Shown here piece after piece: positions 17,558-27,634 of a stretch of DNA of 64,000 nt. The notes under the pieces were generated by a model. That model was not told where the DNA came from. It saw only the letters and a list, made by a program, of their open reading frames with translations, and did not search any database. The position numbers were made by a program, and so were the translations under genes. Source of the stretch: JAWKWH01 sp965204295 (GTDB lineage: Bacteria > Pseudomonadota > Alphaproteobacteria > Rhizobiales > Rhizobiaceae); NCBI GenBank assembly GCA_965204295.1, contig OZ241973.1, positions 2,232,001-2,296,000 of the forward strand. Direction: 5' to 3'. Each line of letters begins with the position of its first letter. Within the stretch, counting starts at the first letter, position 1.

Positions 17558-20500
17558 ATGGCCGGATCCGGGAGAAAGACCGCGAGCGCATCGCGCAAGA
17601 GCGGTTTCGACAAATTCTCCAGGCTTTTGTTTGACAGGGCGCCGGAGGAGGACATTTCCCTTTACAACAAGAAATCGCTCGAATTGGCGGCCGAGAATTC
17701 CTTCAACGCGGTCAGGCGGCACCGCAAGGGAAAGAGTGTCGCCATCGTCACTCCCGGCGGAAACGTCAGATGCGGCGGCAGACCGGTCTCGATGATCACG
17801 GTCGTCAACGACAACATACCGTTCCTGTTCGATTCGATCATCGGAGCGATAACCGCCGAGATGGGGGAACCGACGCTGGTTCTCCATCCCGTCATCGAGG
17901 TCAGGCACGGCCGCTCGGGCGTTGCGGAATTCGCCGGCAAGGCGCTGCCCGGCGTCAATCGGGACGGTTACGACAAGATCAGCGTCCTGCATGTCCATAC
18001 CGATGTCATGTCGGCCGAAGCCGGGGCAAAACTGGCGGAAAATCTGCATGCGATCCTGAAGCAGGTCGGCGACGCGGTGAAAGGCTGGCGCCCCATGATC
18101 GCTCGCCTGGAACAGACGATCACCGACTATCGTTACAATCCGCCGCCGCTCAAATCCGAGACGCTTGATGAGGCGGTATCATTCCTCGAATGGCTCAGGG
18201 ACGATAATTTCACCTTCCTGGGAATGCGCGAGTACCGGTACGGCGGCGCCGGCAAGACGGGGACGCTGAAACGGGCGGACAAGCCGGCGCTCGGCATTCT
18301 GTCGGATCCGGAGCTGCGCGTGTTGCGGCAGGGCGGCGAAGCGCGGTCGACCACACCGGAGATACGGGCGTTTCTTGTAGGCTCGGAGCCGTTGCTGGTT
18401 ACGAAAGCCAATATGAAATCGAAGGTCCATCGCCAGATTTACATGGACTATATCGGGGTGAAGACCTTCAACCACCGCGGCAGGTTGACGGGGGAACTGC
18501 GCATTGTCGGGCTTTTCACCTCCACGGCCTACACCCGTTCCGTCATGCGCATTCCCTATCTGCGCTCCAAGGCGAAGGCGGTCGTTTCTGGTCTCGGCCA
18601 CGATCCGGCGGGCCATCTGGGCAAGGCGCTGACAAACGTTCTGGAATCCTATCCGCGCGATGAGCTGTTCCAGATAAGTCTGGAAGATTTGACGAGGAAC
18701 GCCGAGGCCATTCTGGCGCTTGGCGAAAGGCCGAGGGTCAGGGCCCTGATCCGGGCCGACCAGTTTGACCGCTTCGTCTCGGCGATCGTCTATGTCCCGC
18801 GCGACCGCTACAACAGCCGCAATCGCGAACGGATCGGGAATTATCTGAAAGACATATTCGCCGGCCGGCTTTCGGCCTACTATCCGGCCTTCCCGGAAGG
18901 CGGTCTTGCGCGGGTGCATTTCATCATTGGCCGCAACGCGGGCCGCATCCCCTATGTGCCTCAGCACGAGATCGAGCGGAACATACGCGAAATCGTGCGC
19001 AATTGGGACGATGCGCTTGCCCAGGCGGCGGCCGATGGCGACGTGGCCCGGTCTCTGGTGCGTATCGCGTCGCGCTTTCCGGCCGGTTATCGGGAGAGCT
19101 TTCCGGCCGCCGAGGCGCTTGACGACGCCGACCGGGTCGGGTCCGTGTCCCCCGAGGCGCCGATCGCGATCGAATTTTACCGGGGGCGCGATCGTGGAGA
19201 GACCGGCGCCGCGCTGAAAATCTATCATTGCGGCGCTCCGGTTTCGCTTTCCAGACGTGTCCCGTTGCTTGAGAACATGGGATTCAGGGTCATCAGCGAG
19301 CAGACGTTCAAGGTGTCCGACGCAGGTGAAAATCCGGTGTTTCTGCATGCCATGGATCTTGCGAGCAGCGACAACCGCCCCATCGACCTGTCCGATGGGG
19401 GGACATTGTTCGCCGGGCTTTTCCTGTCCGTCTGGAATGGCGGCAACGACAATGACGGCTACAACATGCTGGGCCATGCCGCCGGGCTGAGCGCCGACGA
19501 AATCGCCATCCTGCGCGCCTATGGCCGCTATCTTCAACAGGCGGGCATTCCGCAGAGCCAGGAGTTCATCGCGGCGGTGCTGTGCCGCTATCCGGACATA
19601 TCGGCAAACCTGTTCGCGCTGTTCCGCGTGCGGTTCGACCCGGCCGGGCAGAAGACCGCGGAAGGCGAAACGAACCGGCTGGAAGAGCTCATCGACGTGG
19701 CGCTGGAAGCGGTTCCCAGTCTGGATGACGACACGATCATCCGCCGATTCGCCAATCTGATCGATGCGACGCTCAGAACCAACTATTTCGCGGAACCCGC
19801 GACCGATCAGCCGCGGTCGCTCGCTTTCAAACTCGATCCGCGATCGATCGACGGGCTGTCCGAACCGAGACCATGGCGGGAGATATTCGTCTACGGCGCC
19901 GATGTCGAGGGGGTGCATCTTCGCTTCGGACCGGTCGCCCGCGGCGGCCTGCGCTGGTCGGACCGCGCCCAGGACTATCGCACCGAGATTCTGGGCCTCG
20001 CCAAAGCGCAACAGGTCAAGAACGCCGTGATCGTTCCCGTTGGCGCCAAGGGCGGGTTCTTCGCCAAGAAACTGCCGGCGGACGGAACACGCGATGAGGT
20101 CTTTCAGGCCGGCAGGCGGGCCTACATGAACTTCGTTTCAAGCCTTCTGTCGGTTACCGACAATCTCCGGGGCGACAAGGTCAAACCTCCTGCCGGGGTC
20201 GTGCGCCGGGACGGTGACGATCCTTACTTCGTCGTCGCCGCGGACAAGGGTACGGCTACTTTTTCGGACACCGCCAACGGGATCAGCCGGGAGCATGATT
20301 TCTGGCTCGACGACGCATTCGCCTCCGGCGGCTCCGCCGGATACGACCACAAGAAAATGGGCATCACCGCGCGCGGCGCGTGGGAGGCGGTCAAACGGCA
20401 CTTCCGCGAGATGAACCGCGATATCCAGAACGAGGAGTTCATCGCGGCGGGCGTCGGCGACATGTCCGGCGATGTGTTCGGCAACGGCATGCTGCTGTCC

Positions 20501-22333
20501 CGCCATACCAGGCTGATCGCCGCATTCGATCACCGCGACATTTTCATCGATCCGGACCCCGACGCGGAATCCTCGTTCGGGGAACGCCGGCGCCTGTTCG
20601 ATCTCGAACGTTCCAGTTGGCGGGACTACGACCTGAAAAAGCTGTCGAAAGGCGGAATGATCATTCCGCGTTCGACGAAATCGGCAAAACTCAGCGCGGA
20701 AGCCGCCAGGGCGATCGGGTTCGGCGGCGCGACCGCGACGCCCCATGAGATCATGCGGGCGATTTTGAAGAGCGACGTCGATCTTCTGTGGTTCGGCGGC
20801 ATCGGAACTTACATACGCGCGAAGGCGGAATCGAACCAGGATGCGGGCGACCGCGCCAACGACGCCATCCGCATCACGGCGGGCGAGGTCGGCGCGAAGG
20901 TCGTCGGCGAGGGCGCCAATCTGGGTTTGACGCAACGGGCGCGCATTGAATTCGGGCTTGCCGGCGGGCGATGCAACTCCGATGCGATCGACAATTCGGC
21001 GGGGGTCAACTCGTCGGACGTCGAAGTCAACATCAAGATCGCGCTGGCGGCGGCCATGCGCAATGGCGGCCTCACCCGGCAGGCGCGCGACAGGCTGCTC
21101 GCGCGGATGACCGACGAGGTCGCGGAACTTGTCCTGGCGAACAACTACAGACAGACGCTGGCGATTTCGCTGTCCGAACGGCGTGGCCTCGCGGACATGG
21201 GACATCAGGGCCGGTTCATGAACGCTCTGGAAGATCGCGGATTGCTCGACCGGGCCGTCGAACTGTTGCCTGACAATGGCGAACTTGCCGACCGTCAGGC
21301 CCGGGGCGAACCTTTGAGCCGTCCTGAACTGGGCGTTCTTCTGGCCTACGCGAAAATCGTCCTTTTCGACGAACTCTACGCCAGCCATCTGCCGGACGAC
21401 CCGCATTTCACCGGGGACTTGTTCGCCTATTTTCCCGGTCGAATGGCCGGGAAATATGCCGCGCAGATTTCGGGCCACCGCTTGAAGCGTGAGATCGTCG
21501 CCACCTTGCTGGCCAATGACGCGATCAATCGCGGCGGTCCGGCGTTCGTCAGCAGGCTGCGGGATCTGACCGGCAGTCCGTCCGTCGACGTTGTCGATGC
21601 GTTCATCCTGGTTCGCGACGGCTTCGATCTGGGCGATGTATATGCCGCGATTGACGCCCTCGACAACAAGGTGACGGGCAGCGCGCAGATCGATTTCTAT
21701 TCCGAGGTCGGCCGCGTCGTTCATGGCGCTACCGGCTGGACCCTGCGCCGGACCGAAGCGAAAGGGCCGCTCGGCGACCGCATCTCCGCTATCCGCGAAG
21801 CGCGGCGCGTGCTCGAACCGAAGCTGGCTTCGATGATGCCGGAATACATGACAGGGAAATTGCGTGAACGCGAATTGGCGTTCCGGTCGTCGGGCGCCCC
21901 CGAAGTGCTGGCCGGACGTCTGGCGTTGCTCGGAATTTCGGAATCGATTCCGGGTTCGATGTCCATCGCCGCCCGCGCCGGCGCGGGGCTGGTCGATGCG
22001 GCGCGGGTCTATTTCGACATTACCGAACAGTTCCGCATAGGACGGATCGCGGAGGCGGCGCGAAACATCGACACGCACGACTACTATGACGGTCTGGCGC
22101 TGGCGCGCGCCAACGAAACGATCGCGTCGGCGCGCGGGCGCATCGCCGTTTCCGCGTTGAGCGCGCACGGAAAGTCTGATAATCCCGTCGCGCGCTGGCT
22201 GGATGCCGGCGGTGTCCGGGCGTCGCGCACAAATGACCGTATCCGGGATCTGATCGATAGCGGGGAAATCACGTTGTCGCGCTTGACCGTGGCGGCCGGA
22301 TTGATGAGCGATCTGGTAGGCAGGAATGAATAG
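17558..22333 (+). CDS. NAD-specific glutamate dehydrogenase, large (about 180 kDa) class
   Basis: 1591 residues, the expected length for the L-GDH180 class. The long N-terminal regulatory region carries ACT-like folds (FLFDSIIGAITAEMGEPTLV). The catalytic domain around residue 790 contains GPVARGGLRWSDRAQDYRTE and KNAVIVPVGAKGGF, with the substrate-binding lysines, followed by GVGDMSGDVFGNGML in the NAD domain. It converts glutamate to 2-oxoglutarate plus ammonium using NAD, mainly in catabolism, which fits the intact histidine-to-glutamate pathway elsewhere in this window. GAGGGAG precedes the ATG. The stop overlaps the next reading frame. Confidence 0.96.
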   Translation: MAGSGRKTASASRKSGFDKFSRLLFDRAPEEDISLYNKKSLELAAENSFNAVRRHRKGKSVAIVTPGGNVRCGGRPVSMITVVNDNIPFLFDSIIGAITAEMGEPTLVLHPVIEVRHGRSGVAEFAGKALPGVNRDGYDKISVLHVHTDVMSAEAGAKLAENLHAILKQVGDAVKGWRPMIARLEQTITDYRYNPPPLKSETLDEAVSFLEWLRDDNFTFLGMREYRYGGAGKTGTLKRADKPALGILSDPELRVLRQGGEARSTTPEIRAFLVGSEPLLVTKANMKSKVHRQIYMDYIGVKTFNHRGRLTGELRIVGLFTSTAYTRSVMRIPYLRSKAKAVVSGLGHDPAGHLGKALTNVLESYPRDELFQISLEDLTRNAEAILALGERPRVRALIRADQFDRFVSAIVYVPRDRYNSRNRERIGNYLKDIFAGRLSAYYPAFPEGGLARVHFIIGRNAGRIPYVPQHEIERNIREIVRNWDDALAQAAADGDVARSLVRIASRFPAGYRESFPAAEALDDADRVGSVSPEAPIAIEFYRGRDRGETGAALKIYHCGAPVSLSRRVPLLENMGFRVISEQTFKVSDAGENPVFLHAMDLASSDNRPIDLSDGGTLFAGLFLSVWNGGNDNDGYNMLGHAAGLSADEIAILRAYGRYLQQAGIPQSQEFIAAVLCRYPDISANLFALFRVRFDPAGQKTAEGETNRLEELIDVALEAVPSLDDDTIIRRFANLIDATLRTNYFAEPATDQPRSLAFKLDPRSIDGLSEPRPWREIFVYGADVEGVHLRFGPVARGGLRWSDRAQDYRTEILGLAKAQQVKNAVIVPVGAKGGFFAKKLPADGTRDEVFQAGRRAYMNFVSSLLSVTDNLRGDKVKPPAGVVRRDGDDPYFVVAADKGTATFSDTANGISREHDFWLDDAFASGGSAGYDHKKMGITARGAWEAVKRHFREMNRDIQNEEFIAAGVGDMSGDVFGNGMLLSRHTRLIAAFDHRDIFIDPDPDAESSFGERRRLFDLERSSWRDYDLKKLSKGGMIIPRSTKSAKLSAEAARAIGFGGATATPHEIMRAILKSDVDLLWFGGIGTYIRAKAESNQDAGDRANDAIRITAGEVGAKVVGEGANLGLTQRARIEFGLAGGRCNSDAIDNSAGVNSSDVEVNIKIALAAAMRNGGLTRQARDRLLARMTDEVAELVLANNYRQTLAISLSERRGLADMGHQGRFMNALEDRGLLDRAVELLPDNGELADRQARGEPLSRPELGVLLAYAKIVLFDELYASHLPDDPHFTGDLFAYFPGRMAGKYAAQISGHRLKREIVATLLANDAINRGGPAFVSRLRDLTGSPSVDVVDAFILVRDGFDLGDVYAAIDALDNKVTGSAQIDFYSEVGRVVHGATGWTLRRTEAKGPLGDRISAIREARRVLEPKLASMMPEYMTGKLRERELAFRSSGAPEVLAGRLALLGISESIPGSMSIAARAGAGLVDAARVYFDITEQFRIGRIAEAARNIDTHDYYDGLALARANETIASARGRIAVSALSAHGKSDNPVARWLDAGGVRASRTNDRIRDLIDSGEITLSRLTVAAGLMSDLVGRNE

Positions 22334-22343
22334 CGGGGACGCC

Positions 22344-23738
22344 ATGGCCGAAGCAACTGCGACCGACGTCGCGCCACGAGCGAGCAGGCGGGGCATCTGG
22401 GGCTGGATGTTCTTTGACTGGGCCGCACAGCCTTTTCATACGCTGATTATCACGTTCGTTTTCGCGCCCTATTTCGCCTCCGCGGTCGCCTCCAACAGCG
22501 CGGAGGGTCAGGAATACTGGGGATACGCGACCGGATTTGGCGGATTGCTGATTGCCGTTCTGGCGCCGTTATTGGGGTCCATCGCCGACGCCACCGGGCC
22601 GCGCAAGCCCTGGATCGCCGCGTTCTCGGTTCTTGGCGTGCTGGGCTGCGCCGGGCTTTGGCTGGTAACGCCGGGCATGGAAAGTCTGTTCCTGCCGATG
22701 CTCGCCATCGTCGTCGCATTGATCGGCATGGAGTTTGCCGGGGTCTTCAACAGCGCCATGATGCCCGATCTCGTACCGAGGTCGAAGCTTGGCCGCCTCT
22801 CCGGGTCTGCCTGGGGGCTCGGCTATGTCGGCGGACTGATCAGTTTGATCGTCGTGTTGGGATTGCTGGCGGGACAGCCGGAGAGCGGCAAGACCCTGCT
22901 TGGGCTCGTTCCCCTGTTCGGACTTGACACCGCATTGCGCGAAGGCGACAGGGCGTCGGGTCCGCTGACCGCGATCTGGTACCTGATCTTCATCATTCCG
23001 ATGTTCCTGTTCACGCCTGACGCGCCGCGCCGCAAGGCGGCGAAAGGCGCGGCGATCAACGGGCTCAAATCGCTTGCCGCGACGATACGCGGCCTTCCCG
23101 CGCAACGCAGCTATTTGAGTTTCCTGCTATCGAGCATGTTTTACCGCGATGCGCTGAACGCGCTTTACAGCTTCGGCGGCATTTATGCGGCGGGCGTTCT
23201 TGGCTGGACCATCACGCAAATCGGCATATTCGGAATTCTGGCCAATATTACCGGTGCGCTTGGCGCATGGCTCGGAGGACGAATCGATCAGAAATTCGGC
23301 CCCAGGATCGTTGTCGGCGGATCGGTTGTCCTGCTGACGCTCTGTTGCATTCTGGTGATCTCCACCACCAGGACCGAGTTTCTTTTCATGCCGGTGGCCG
23401 GTGAAAACTCCAACCTGCCCGATATCACATTTTACATAGCCGGCGCATTTATCGGCGCCGCGGGCGGTGCGGTTCAGGCCGCTTCCCGCACCCTTCTGGT
23501 CGATCAGGTCGAGCGTGAACGGGTTACCGAAGCGTTCGGACTTTATGCGCTTTCGGGCAAGGCCACGGCGTTCATCGGGCCATTGGCCATTGCTTTCGCG
23601 ACCGCCTTTTTTGCCCGCGAAGCATTCGGTTTCACGCCCGAGGATGCACAGCGTCTCGGCGTGACGCCGGTAATCGTGTTGTTTATCGTTGGTCTGGTCT
23701 TCCTGCCGTTTATCAAAAGCAGGCACGAAATTTCATAG
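22344..23738 (+). CDS. MFS transporter, UMF1 (Atg22-like) family
   Basis: 464 residues with about twelve hydrophobic helices. The opening GIWGWMFFDWAAQPFHTLII and APYFA, followed by GYATGFGGLLIAVLAPLLGS with IADATGPRKPW, is diagnostic for the UMF1/Atg22-like branch. Substrate is unknown; yeast Atg22 exports amino acids. An ATG at 22326 overlaps the end of the GDH gene by 8 bases and is an alternative start; the one at 22344 has GGGGAC upstream. Probably co-transcribed with GDH. Confidence 0.9.
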   Translation: MAEATATDVAPRASRRGIWGWMFFDWAAQPFHTLIITFVFAPYFASAVASNSAEGQEYWGYATGFGGLLIAVLAPLLGSIADATGPRKPWIAAFSVLGVLGCAGLWLVTPGMESLFLPMLAIVVALIGMEFAGVFNSAMMPDLVPRSKLGRLSGSAWGLGYVGGLISLIVVLGLLAGQPESGKTLLGLVPLFGLDTALREGDRASGPLTAIWYLIFIIPMFLFTPDAPRRKAAKGAAINGLKSLAATIRGLPAQRSYLSFLLSSMFYRDALNALYSFGGIYAAGVLGWTITQIGIFGILANITGALGAWLGGRIDQKFGPRIVVGGSVVLLTLCCILVISTTRTEFLFMPVAGENSNLPDITFYIAGAFIGAAGGAVQAASRTLLVDQVERERVTEAFGLYALSGKATAFIGPLAIAFATAFFAREAFGFTPEDAQRLGVTPVIVLFIVGLVFLPFIKSRHEIS

Positions 23739-23958
23739 CGCCGATGGAGAATCGGGGATAGACCGGAGCCCGTTCCCTGACGGGGCCGGGTCGCCCCGCG
23801 ATCTTCGGAAAAGGAAGAAATAGACGATTCTGGAAAAAACCGTTCCCGGCAACCGCTCTCCAACGGCAGCGGGCGCATTATCGGCGTTCGAACGAGAAGC
23901 GCCGTTTTCCGGAGATGAAGCGCTTCGATGCGCTTTTGACGCACCGAACCGTATCTGC

Positions 23959-24486
23959 CTACGCCTTTGCGCGGGCAATCGCTTCAGCGATCATTCGCCT
24001 GGCGTCTTCCGCACTTGGTCAATCGCCGATCTTGACCTATTTTCCGGGTTCGAGATCCTTGTAATGCTCGAAAAAATGCTGGATCTGCTTCAGCGTGATC
24101 CGGGGCAGATCCATCACATCATCGATACCGTGGTAGCGCTGCGTGACATGGGGTGAGGGCGCGGCGAGGATTTTCTCGTCCTGTCCCGAATTGCCTTCCA
24201 TTACCAGAACGCAGACCGGCCTGACATTGATGACGCAGCCCGGAATCGGTTCGCGCGTGTTGCATACCAGCACGTCGATGGGACCGCCGTCGTCGGAAAG
24301 CGTGTGCGGAACGAATCCATAGTTTCCGGGGTAGGCCATCGGAGTGTAAAGAAAGCGGTCAACGACCAATGTGCCCGCGTCCTTGTCCAGTTCGTATTTG
24401 ATCGGCTGCCCGCCAAGCGGAACCTCGATGATCACGTTGACGTCTTCGGGTGGATTGTCGCCGATTGCGATTGCGTCGATGCGCAT
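23959..24486 (-). pseudogene. ppa: Inorganic pyrophosphatase with two nonsense codons near the C-terminus
   Basis: Family I soluble PPase. IIEVPLGGQPIKYELDKDAG, FLYTPMAYPGNYGFVPHTLS, DGGPIDVLV and HFFEHYKDLEPGK are all present, with the active-site acidic residues. Translation stops after 149 residues at TAG (24039-24037). The same frame continues VKIGD, then TGA (24021-24019), then PSAEDARRMIAEAIARAKA and a final stop at 23959. With the two stops read as Trp, the protein would be 175 residues, the normal length, and GKWVKIGDW fits the family. Both stops are one G-to-A change from TGG. The active site is complete, so the 149-residue product might keep some function, but the last helix is lost. 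Confidence 0.88.
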
Positions 24487-24591
24487 GGGCCGGTTTCTTC
24501 CCGTAATCGCCGCAGATTGGCCGAACCTGACTATGCTGCACTGCAACATATCCGTTGCCGGCGCCGACGGCAACCGGGTCCGTTCATCCGG

Positions 24592-25815
24592 CTATTGTTT
24601 TCTGGTCGGTGGGATCGGGTTTCCGGCGCCGTCATATGCGACCCCGAGAAACGCGGCCACCGTGGCGCCGATATCGGACATCGGTCTCATGCCGGCAAAA
24701 CCGCCGGCGCCCTGGCGGCGAATGAGGATCGGCACCTGCTCGCGCGTATGATCGGTTCCTCGCCAGGTCGGATCGTTGCCGTGATCGGCGGTCAGAATCA
24801 AAAGATCTTCACTGTCCAGTCCGGCGGCGAGTTCCGGCAGGCGGCGATCGAATTCCTCAAGCGCCGCGGCGTATCCGGGAACATCGCGCCGATGTCCGAA
24901 TTCGGTATCGAAATCGACAAAATTGGCAAGGAGGAACCCGCCGTCGCGAAGCTCGCCGACCGCTTCAAGGGTCTTATCGAACAGGGCCGTGTTTCCCTGC
25001 GCCTTTCGCACCTCGTCCAATCCGCGGCCGCTGAAGATATCGCCGATTTTTCCCACGCCGATTGTGTGCCGCCCGGCGGATCTCACATAGTCGAGCAACG
25101 TGTTTTCGGGCGGGTTGACGGTGTAGTCCCTGCGGTTGCCCGTTCGGGTGTAACCGCTTTTCGAATCGCCGCTGAACGGCCGGGCGATCACGCGTCCGAC
25201 GCGCATTGGCGCGGTCAATTCGAAGACTTTTGCGCACATGTCAAGAAGGCGCTGCAATCCGAAATGCCTTTCATGCGCCGCGATCTGGAAAACGGAGTCC
25301 GCCGAAGTATAGCAGATCGGTTTGCCGGTGCGGATGTGTTCTTCGGCGTATTCCCCGATCACCGAAATTCCCGAAGCGTGTTTGTTGCCGAGAATGCCGG
25401 GCACGCCGGTGATTTCGACGATCCGGTCGACAAGCGAGTCGGGAAAACTCGGCTCGGTGTCCGGAAAGCGCATCCACGGTTCCGACACCGGCAGGCCGCA
25501 AATCTCCCAGTGGCCGGACGGCGTATCCTTGCCCGCGGACCTCTCGATGCCGACGGCCCATTCTCCGGCGGGTTCGGCGCCCAGATCGCCCACCGCTCCC
25601 GGAACGGAGACGTTCGCCGCCGCGCCAAGACCCATGGCGGCCATGTTCGGCAGGTGCAGCGGTCCGCCGCGCAGTCCCTCGCGGTCCGCGATCCCCGCCG
25701 TGCAGCTTTGCGCGATGTGGCCCAGCGTGTTGGAGCCTTCATCGCCGAAATCCGCCGCGTCCTTCGCGCCGCCGATGCCGACGGAATCCAGTACCAGGAC
25801 GAGCGCACGCGCCAT
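24592..25815 (-). CDS. deoB: Phosphopentomutase
   Basis: 407 residues, normal for DeoB. The N-terminus ARALVLVLDSVGIGGAKDAA has the metal-binding Asp, GSNTLGHIAQ carries the family signature, and LLILTADHGNDPTWRGTDHT near the C-terminus supplies the DHGND metal ligands of the alkaline phosphatase superfamily. It interconverts ribose-1-phosphate and ribose-5-phosphate in nucleoside salvage. It lies 16 bases downstream of the purine nucleoside phosphorylase gene, so the two act in sequence. Confidence 0.97.
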   Translation of the reverse strand: MARALVLVLDSVGIGGAKDAADFGDEGSNTLGHIAQSCTAGIADREGLRGGPLHLPNMAAMGLGAAANVSVPGAVGDLGAEPAGEWAVGIERSAGKDTPSGHWEICGLPVSEPWMRFPDTEPSFPDSLVDRIVEITGVPGILGNKHASGISVIGEYAEEHIRTGKPICYTSADSVFQIAAHERHFGLQRLLDMCAKVFELTAPMRVGRVIARPFSGDSKSGYTRTGNRRDYTVNPPENTLLDYVRSAGRHTIGVGKIGDIFSGRGLDEVRKAQGNTALFDKTLEAVGELRDGGFLLANFVDFDTEFGHRRDVPGYAAALEEFDRRLPELAAGLDSEDLLILTADHGNDPTWRGTDHTREQVPILIRRQGAGGFAGMRPMSDIGATVAAFLGVAYDGAGNPIPPTRKQ

Positions 25816-25831
25816 TTTGCCGGCCTTTCCG

Positions 25832-26635
25832 TCAGCCCGAAAAGGTTTCGAAATATCGCGTGAGCACCCTGGCCAGTTTCGCCGCGCCGACCGGCGCCAT
25901 GGCCTTCGTGTGTTCGTGACTGATGCTCTCGTCGCTCAGACCGGCGCCCATATTGGTGATGATCGAGATCGCCCCGACCTTCAAGTTCAGGAATCCGGCA
26001 AGAATGACCTCCGGTACGGTGGACATGCCGACGGCGTCGCCACCGAGGATTTGGGCGGCGCGGATTTCCGCCGGCGTCTCAAAGGACGGACCGGAAAACC
26101 AGGTATAGACCCCGCTCTGCAACTCAACGTCGACATCCGCCGCAGCAACCCTTAGCGCGTCGGCGACGCCGGCGTCGTAGACTTGTGAAAGCGGGACGAA
26201 TCGCCGATCGGTTTCCTCTCCGATCAACGGGTTGGTCCCGGCGAAGTTGATGTGATCGGTAATCAGCATCAGGTCGCCCGGACCGAGGCCCTTGCGCACC
26301 GAACCGGCCGCGTTGGTCAACAGCAGTTGCTTCGCGCCGAGCGCGGCCATGGTCTCCAGCGGCGCCCGCATGGCGTCGGCCTTGCCATGCTCGTAGTAGT
26401 GGAAACGCCCACCAAGTACGGCGACGCGGGCGCTGCCGACCGTTCCAACGATCAGTTTCGGGGTGTGGCCGGAAACCCCAGTCCGCGGAAACGCCGGAAG
26501 ATCGGCGTAGTCGACGGCCATGCCGTCGACCCGGTCGGCAAATCCACTCAAACCGGAACCGAGCACCAGCGCGATGTCGATTTTGTCGACGGATATCCGG
26601 TTTTTTATGATTTCAGCGGTTTCGCCAATCGTCAT
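25832..26635 (-). CDS. Purine nucleoside phosphorylase (PNP/MTAP class)
   Basis: 267 residues from the ATG at 26635, which has GGGAAGG eight bases upstream; an in-frame ATG at 26656 is possible. Family motifs: ALVLGSGLSGFAD (phosphate loop), GGRFHYYEHGKADAMRAPLE, LLLTNAAGSVRKGLGPGDLM, and GDAVGMSTVPEVILA. It cleaves inosine or guanosine with phosphate to base plus ribose-1-phosphate, which DeoB then converts. The subclass is the trimeric type rather than hexameric DeoD. Confidence 0.94.
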   Translation of the reverse strand: MTIGETAEIIKNRISVDKIDIALVLGSGLSGFADRVDGMAVDYADLPAFPRTGVSGHTPKLIVGTVGSARVAVLGGRFHYYEHGKADAMRAPLETMAALGAKQLLLTNAAGSVRKGLGPGDLMLITDHINFAGTNPLIGEETDRRFVPLSQVYDAGVADALRVAAADVDVELQSGVYTWFSGPSFETPAEIRAAQILGGDAVGMSTVPEVILAGFLNLKVGAISIITNMGAGLSDESISHEHTKAMAPVGAAKLARVLTRYFETFSG

Positions 26636-26883
26636 GTATTTTGCCTTCCCTGCCATGTTCTCGCGGGAAATCGATATCACGTTACCGGCATCGCCGGCCA
26701 TCGAATGATCAAAACAATGCCGTGTTCGACGCCGGACTTGCCAATTGCGCGCGCGGAACCGGTCGTTCGGAGGGTGTTTCGGGCGGCAAATGCGGATTTC
26801 CGGGTGCGAATATGGCGATTTGTAGCGAAAATTCAGGGAATTCGCTGCCGCGAACGGCGAAATCGGCGCCGTATTACGGATGA

Positions 26884-27340
26884 TGTGGCTCTATTCGATT
26901 TCGGCCCGACGATTCTCGACTTTGCCGGGGTTGACGTGCCGGATTGGATGGAGGCGACCTCGCTCAAGCCCCACTTTGGCGATGGCCCGGCATCGACGCG
27001 AAGCCGGGTCTATGCCGAGCATTCCAATGACACGCTGCTGACAGGCACGCGTTTCATGACGATGATTCGGGATGGCAATATGAAGCTTGTCCATTTCGTC
27101 GACGTCGGTAAGGGAATGCTCTTCGATCTGGCAAGCGAACCTGACGAGCAAACGAACCTCTGGGACGATTTCGAGTACGCCACAACCCGGGAATGGCTGA
27201 TCGATGAAATCCTCAACTGGCGCATGGAAAGCAGCCTGAAAACTCAGAGCTTCATCAAGGCCTGCATCCGCGGACCGCACGCCATGATGTTCCCGCCAGG
27301 CAATCCCGTACGAGGCCAGCACCGAGAAGGCCGCAAATAA
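26884..27340 (+). pseudogene. Sulfatase C-terminal remnant
   Basis: The frame from about 26884 reads VALFDFGPTILDFAGVDVPD, then RSRVYAEHSNDTLLTGTRFM, IRDGNMKLVHFVD and DLASEPDEQTNLWDD. These match the C-terminal third of type I sulfatases (the LxDLxPTILDLAG and YDLxxDPxExxNL blocks). The catalytic N-terminus with the formylglycine C/S-x-P-x-R site is absent; the DNA just upstream is the purine nucleoside phosphorylase promoter region. A non-functional remnant left by deletion. Confidence 0.8.
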
Positions 27341-27634
27341 AAATGAGATGCATTCAACTCAAAGAGCACAGGATGACGAAGGACGTTTGGCATGGTTGCC
27401 GCCGGCGGAAAGCGATAATTACGGGTTCCGGCGCGGTTAATGCTTCGCAAATGGCTTGTTTGCCGTTCTGAAAGTCCCGAATGTCATAATGGATCCGCAG
27501 GGTAACGGGTGATGACGATGCCCGACCGGGCATCAAAACCGGCAAGACGGGAACAGCGAGGTCGCGACGTATCGCTCCTGTCGGACATCTCCGGCGAAAC
27601 AGAGATTGAAAAACCTCGTGTCGGCCAGTTCATC

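Noticed and set aside
18179..22396. Long minus-strand frames of 610 and 752 codons opposite the NAD-GDH gene
   Set aside because: Typical antisense shadows in GC-rich DNA; no ribosome-binding sites or family motifs.
23959..24039. Stop-codon recoding (TGA or TAG read as Trp) as a property of this organism
   Set aside because: Many clearly intact genes here end with TGA or TAG at the family-expected position, so general recoding is not supported. Nonsense mutation is simpler.
24304..25863. 519-codon plus-strand frame across ppa, deoB and the nucleoside phosphorylase
   Set aside because: Antisense to three recognisable genes, low-complexity translation.
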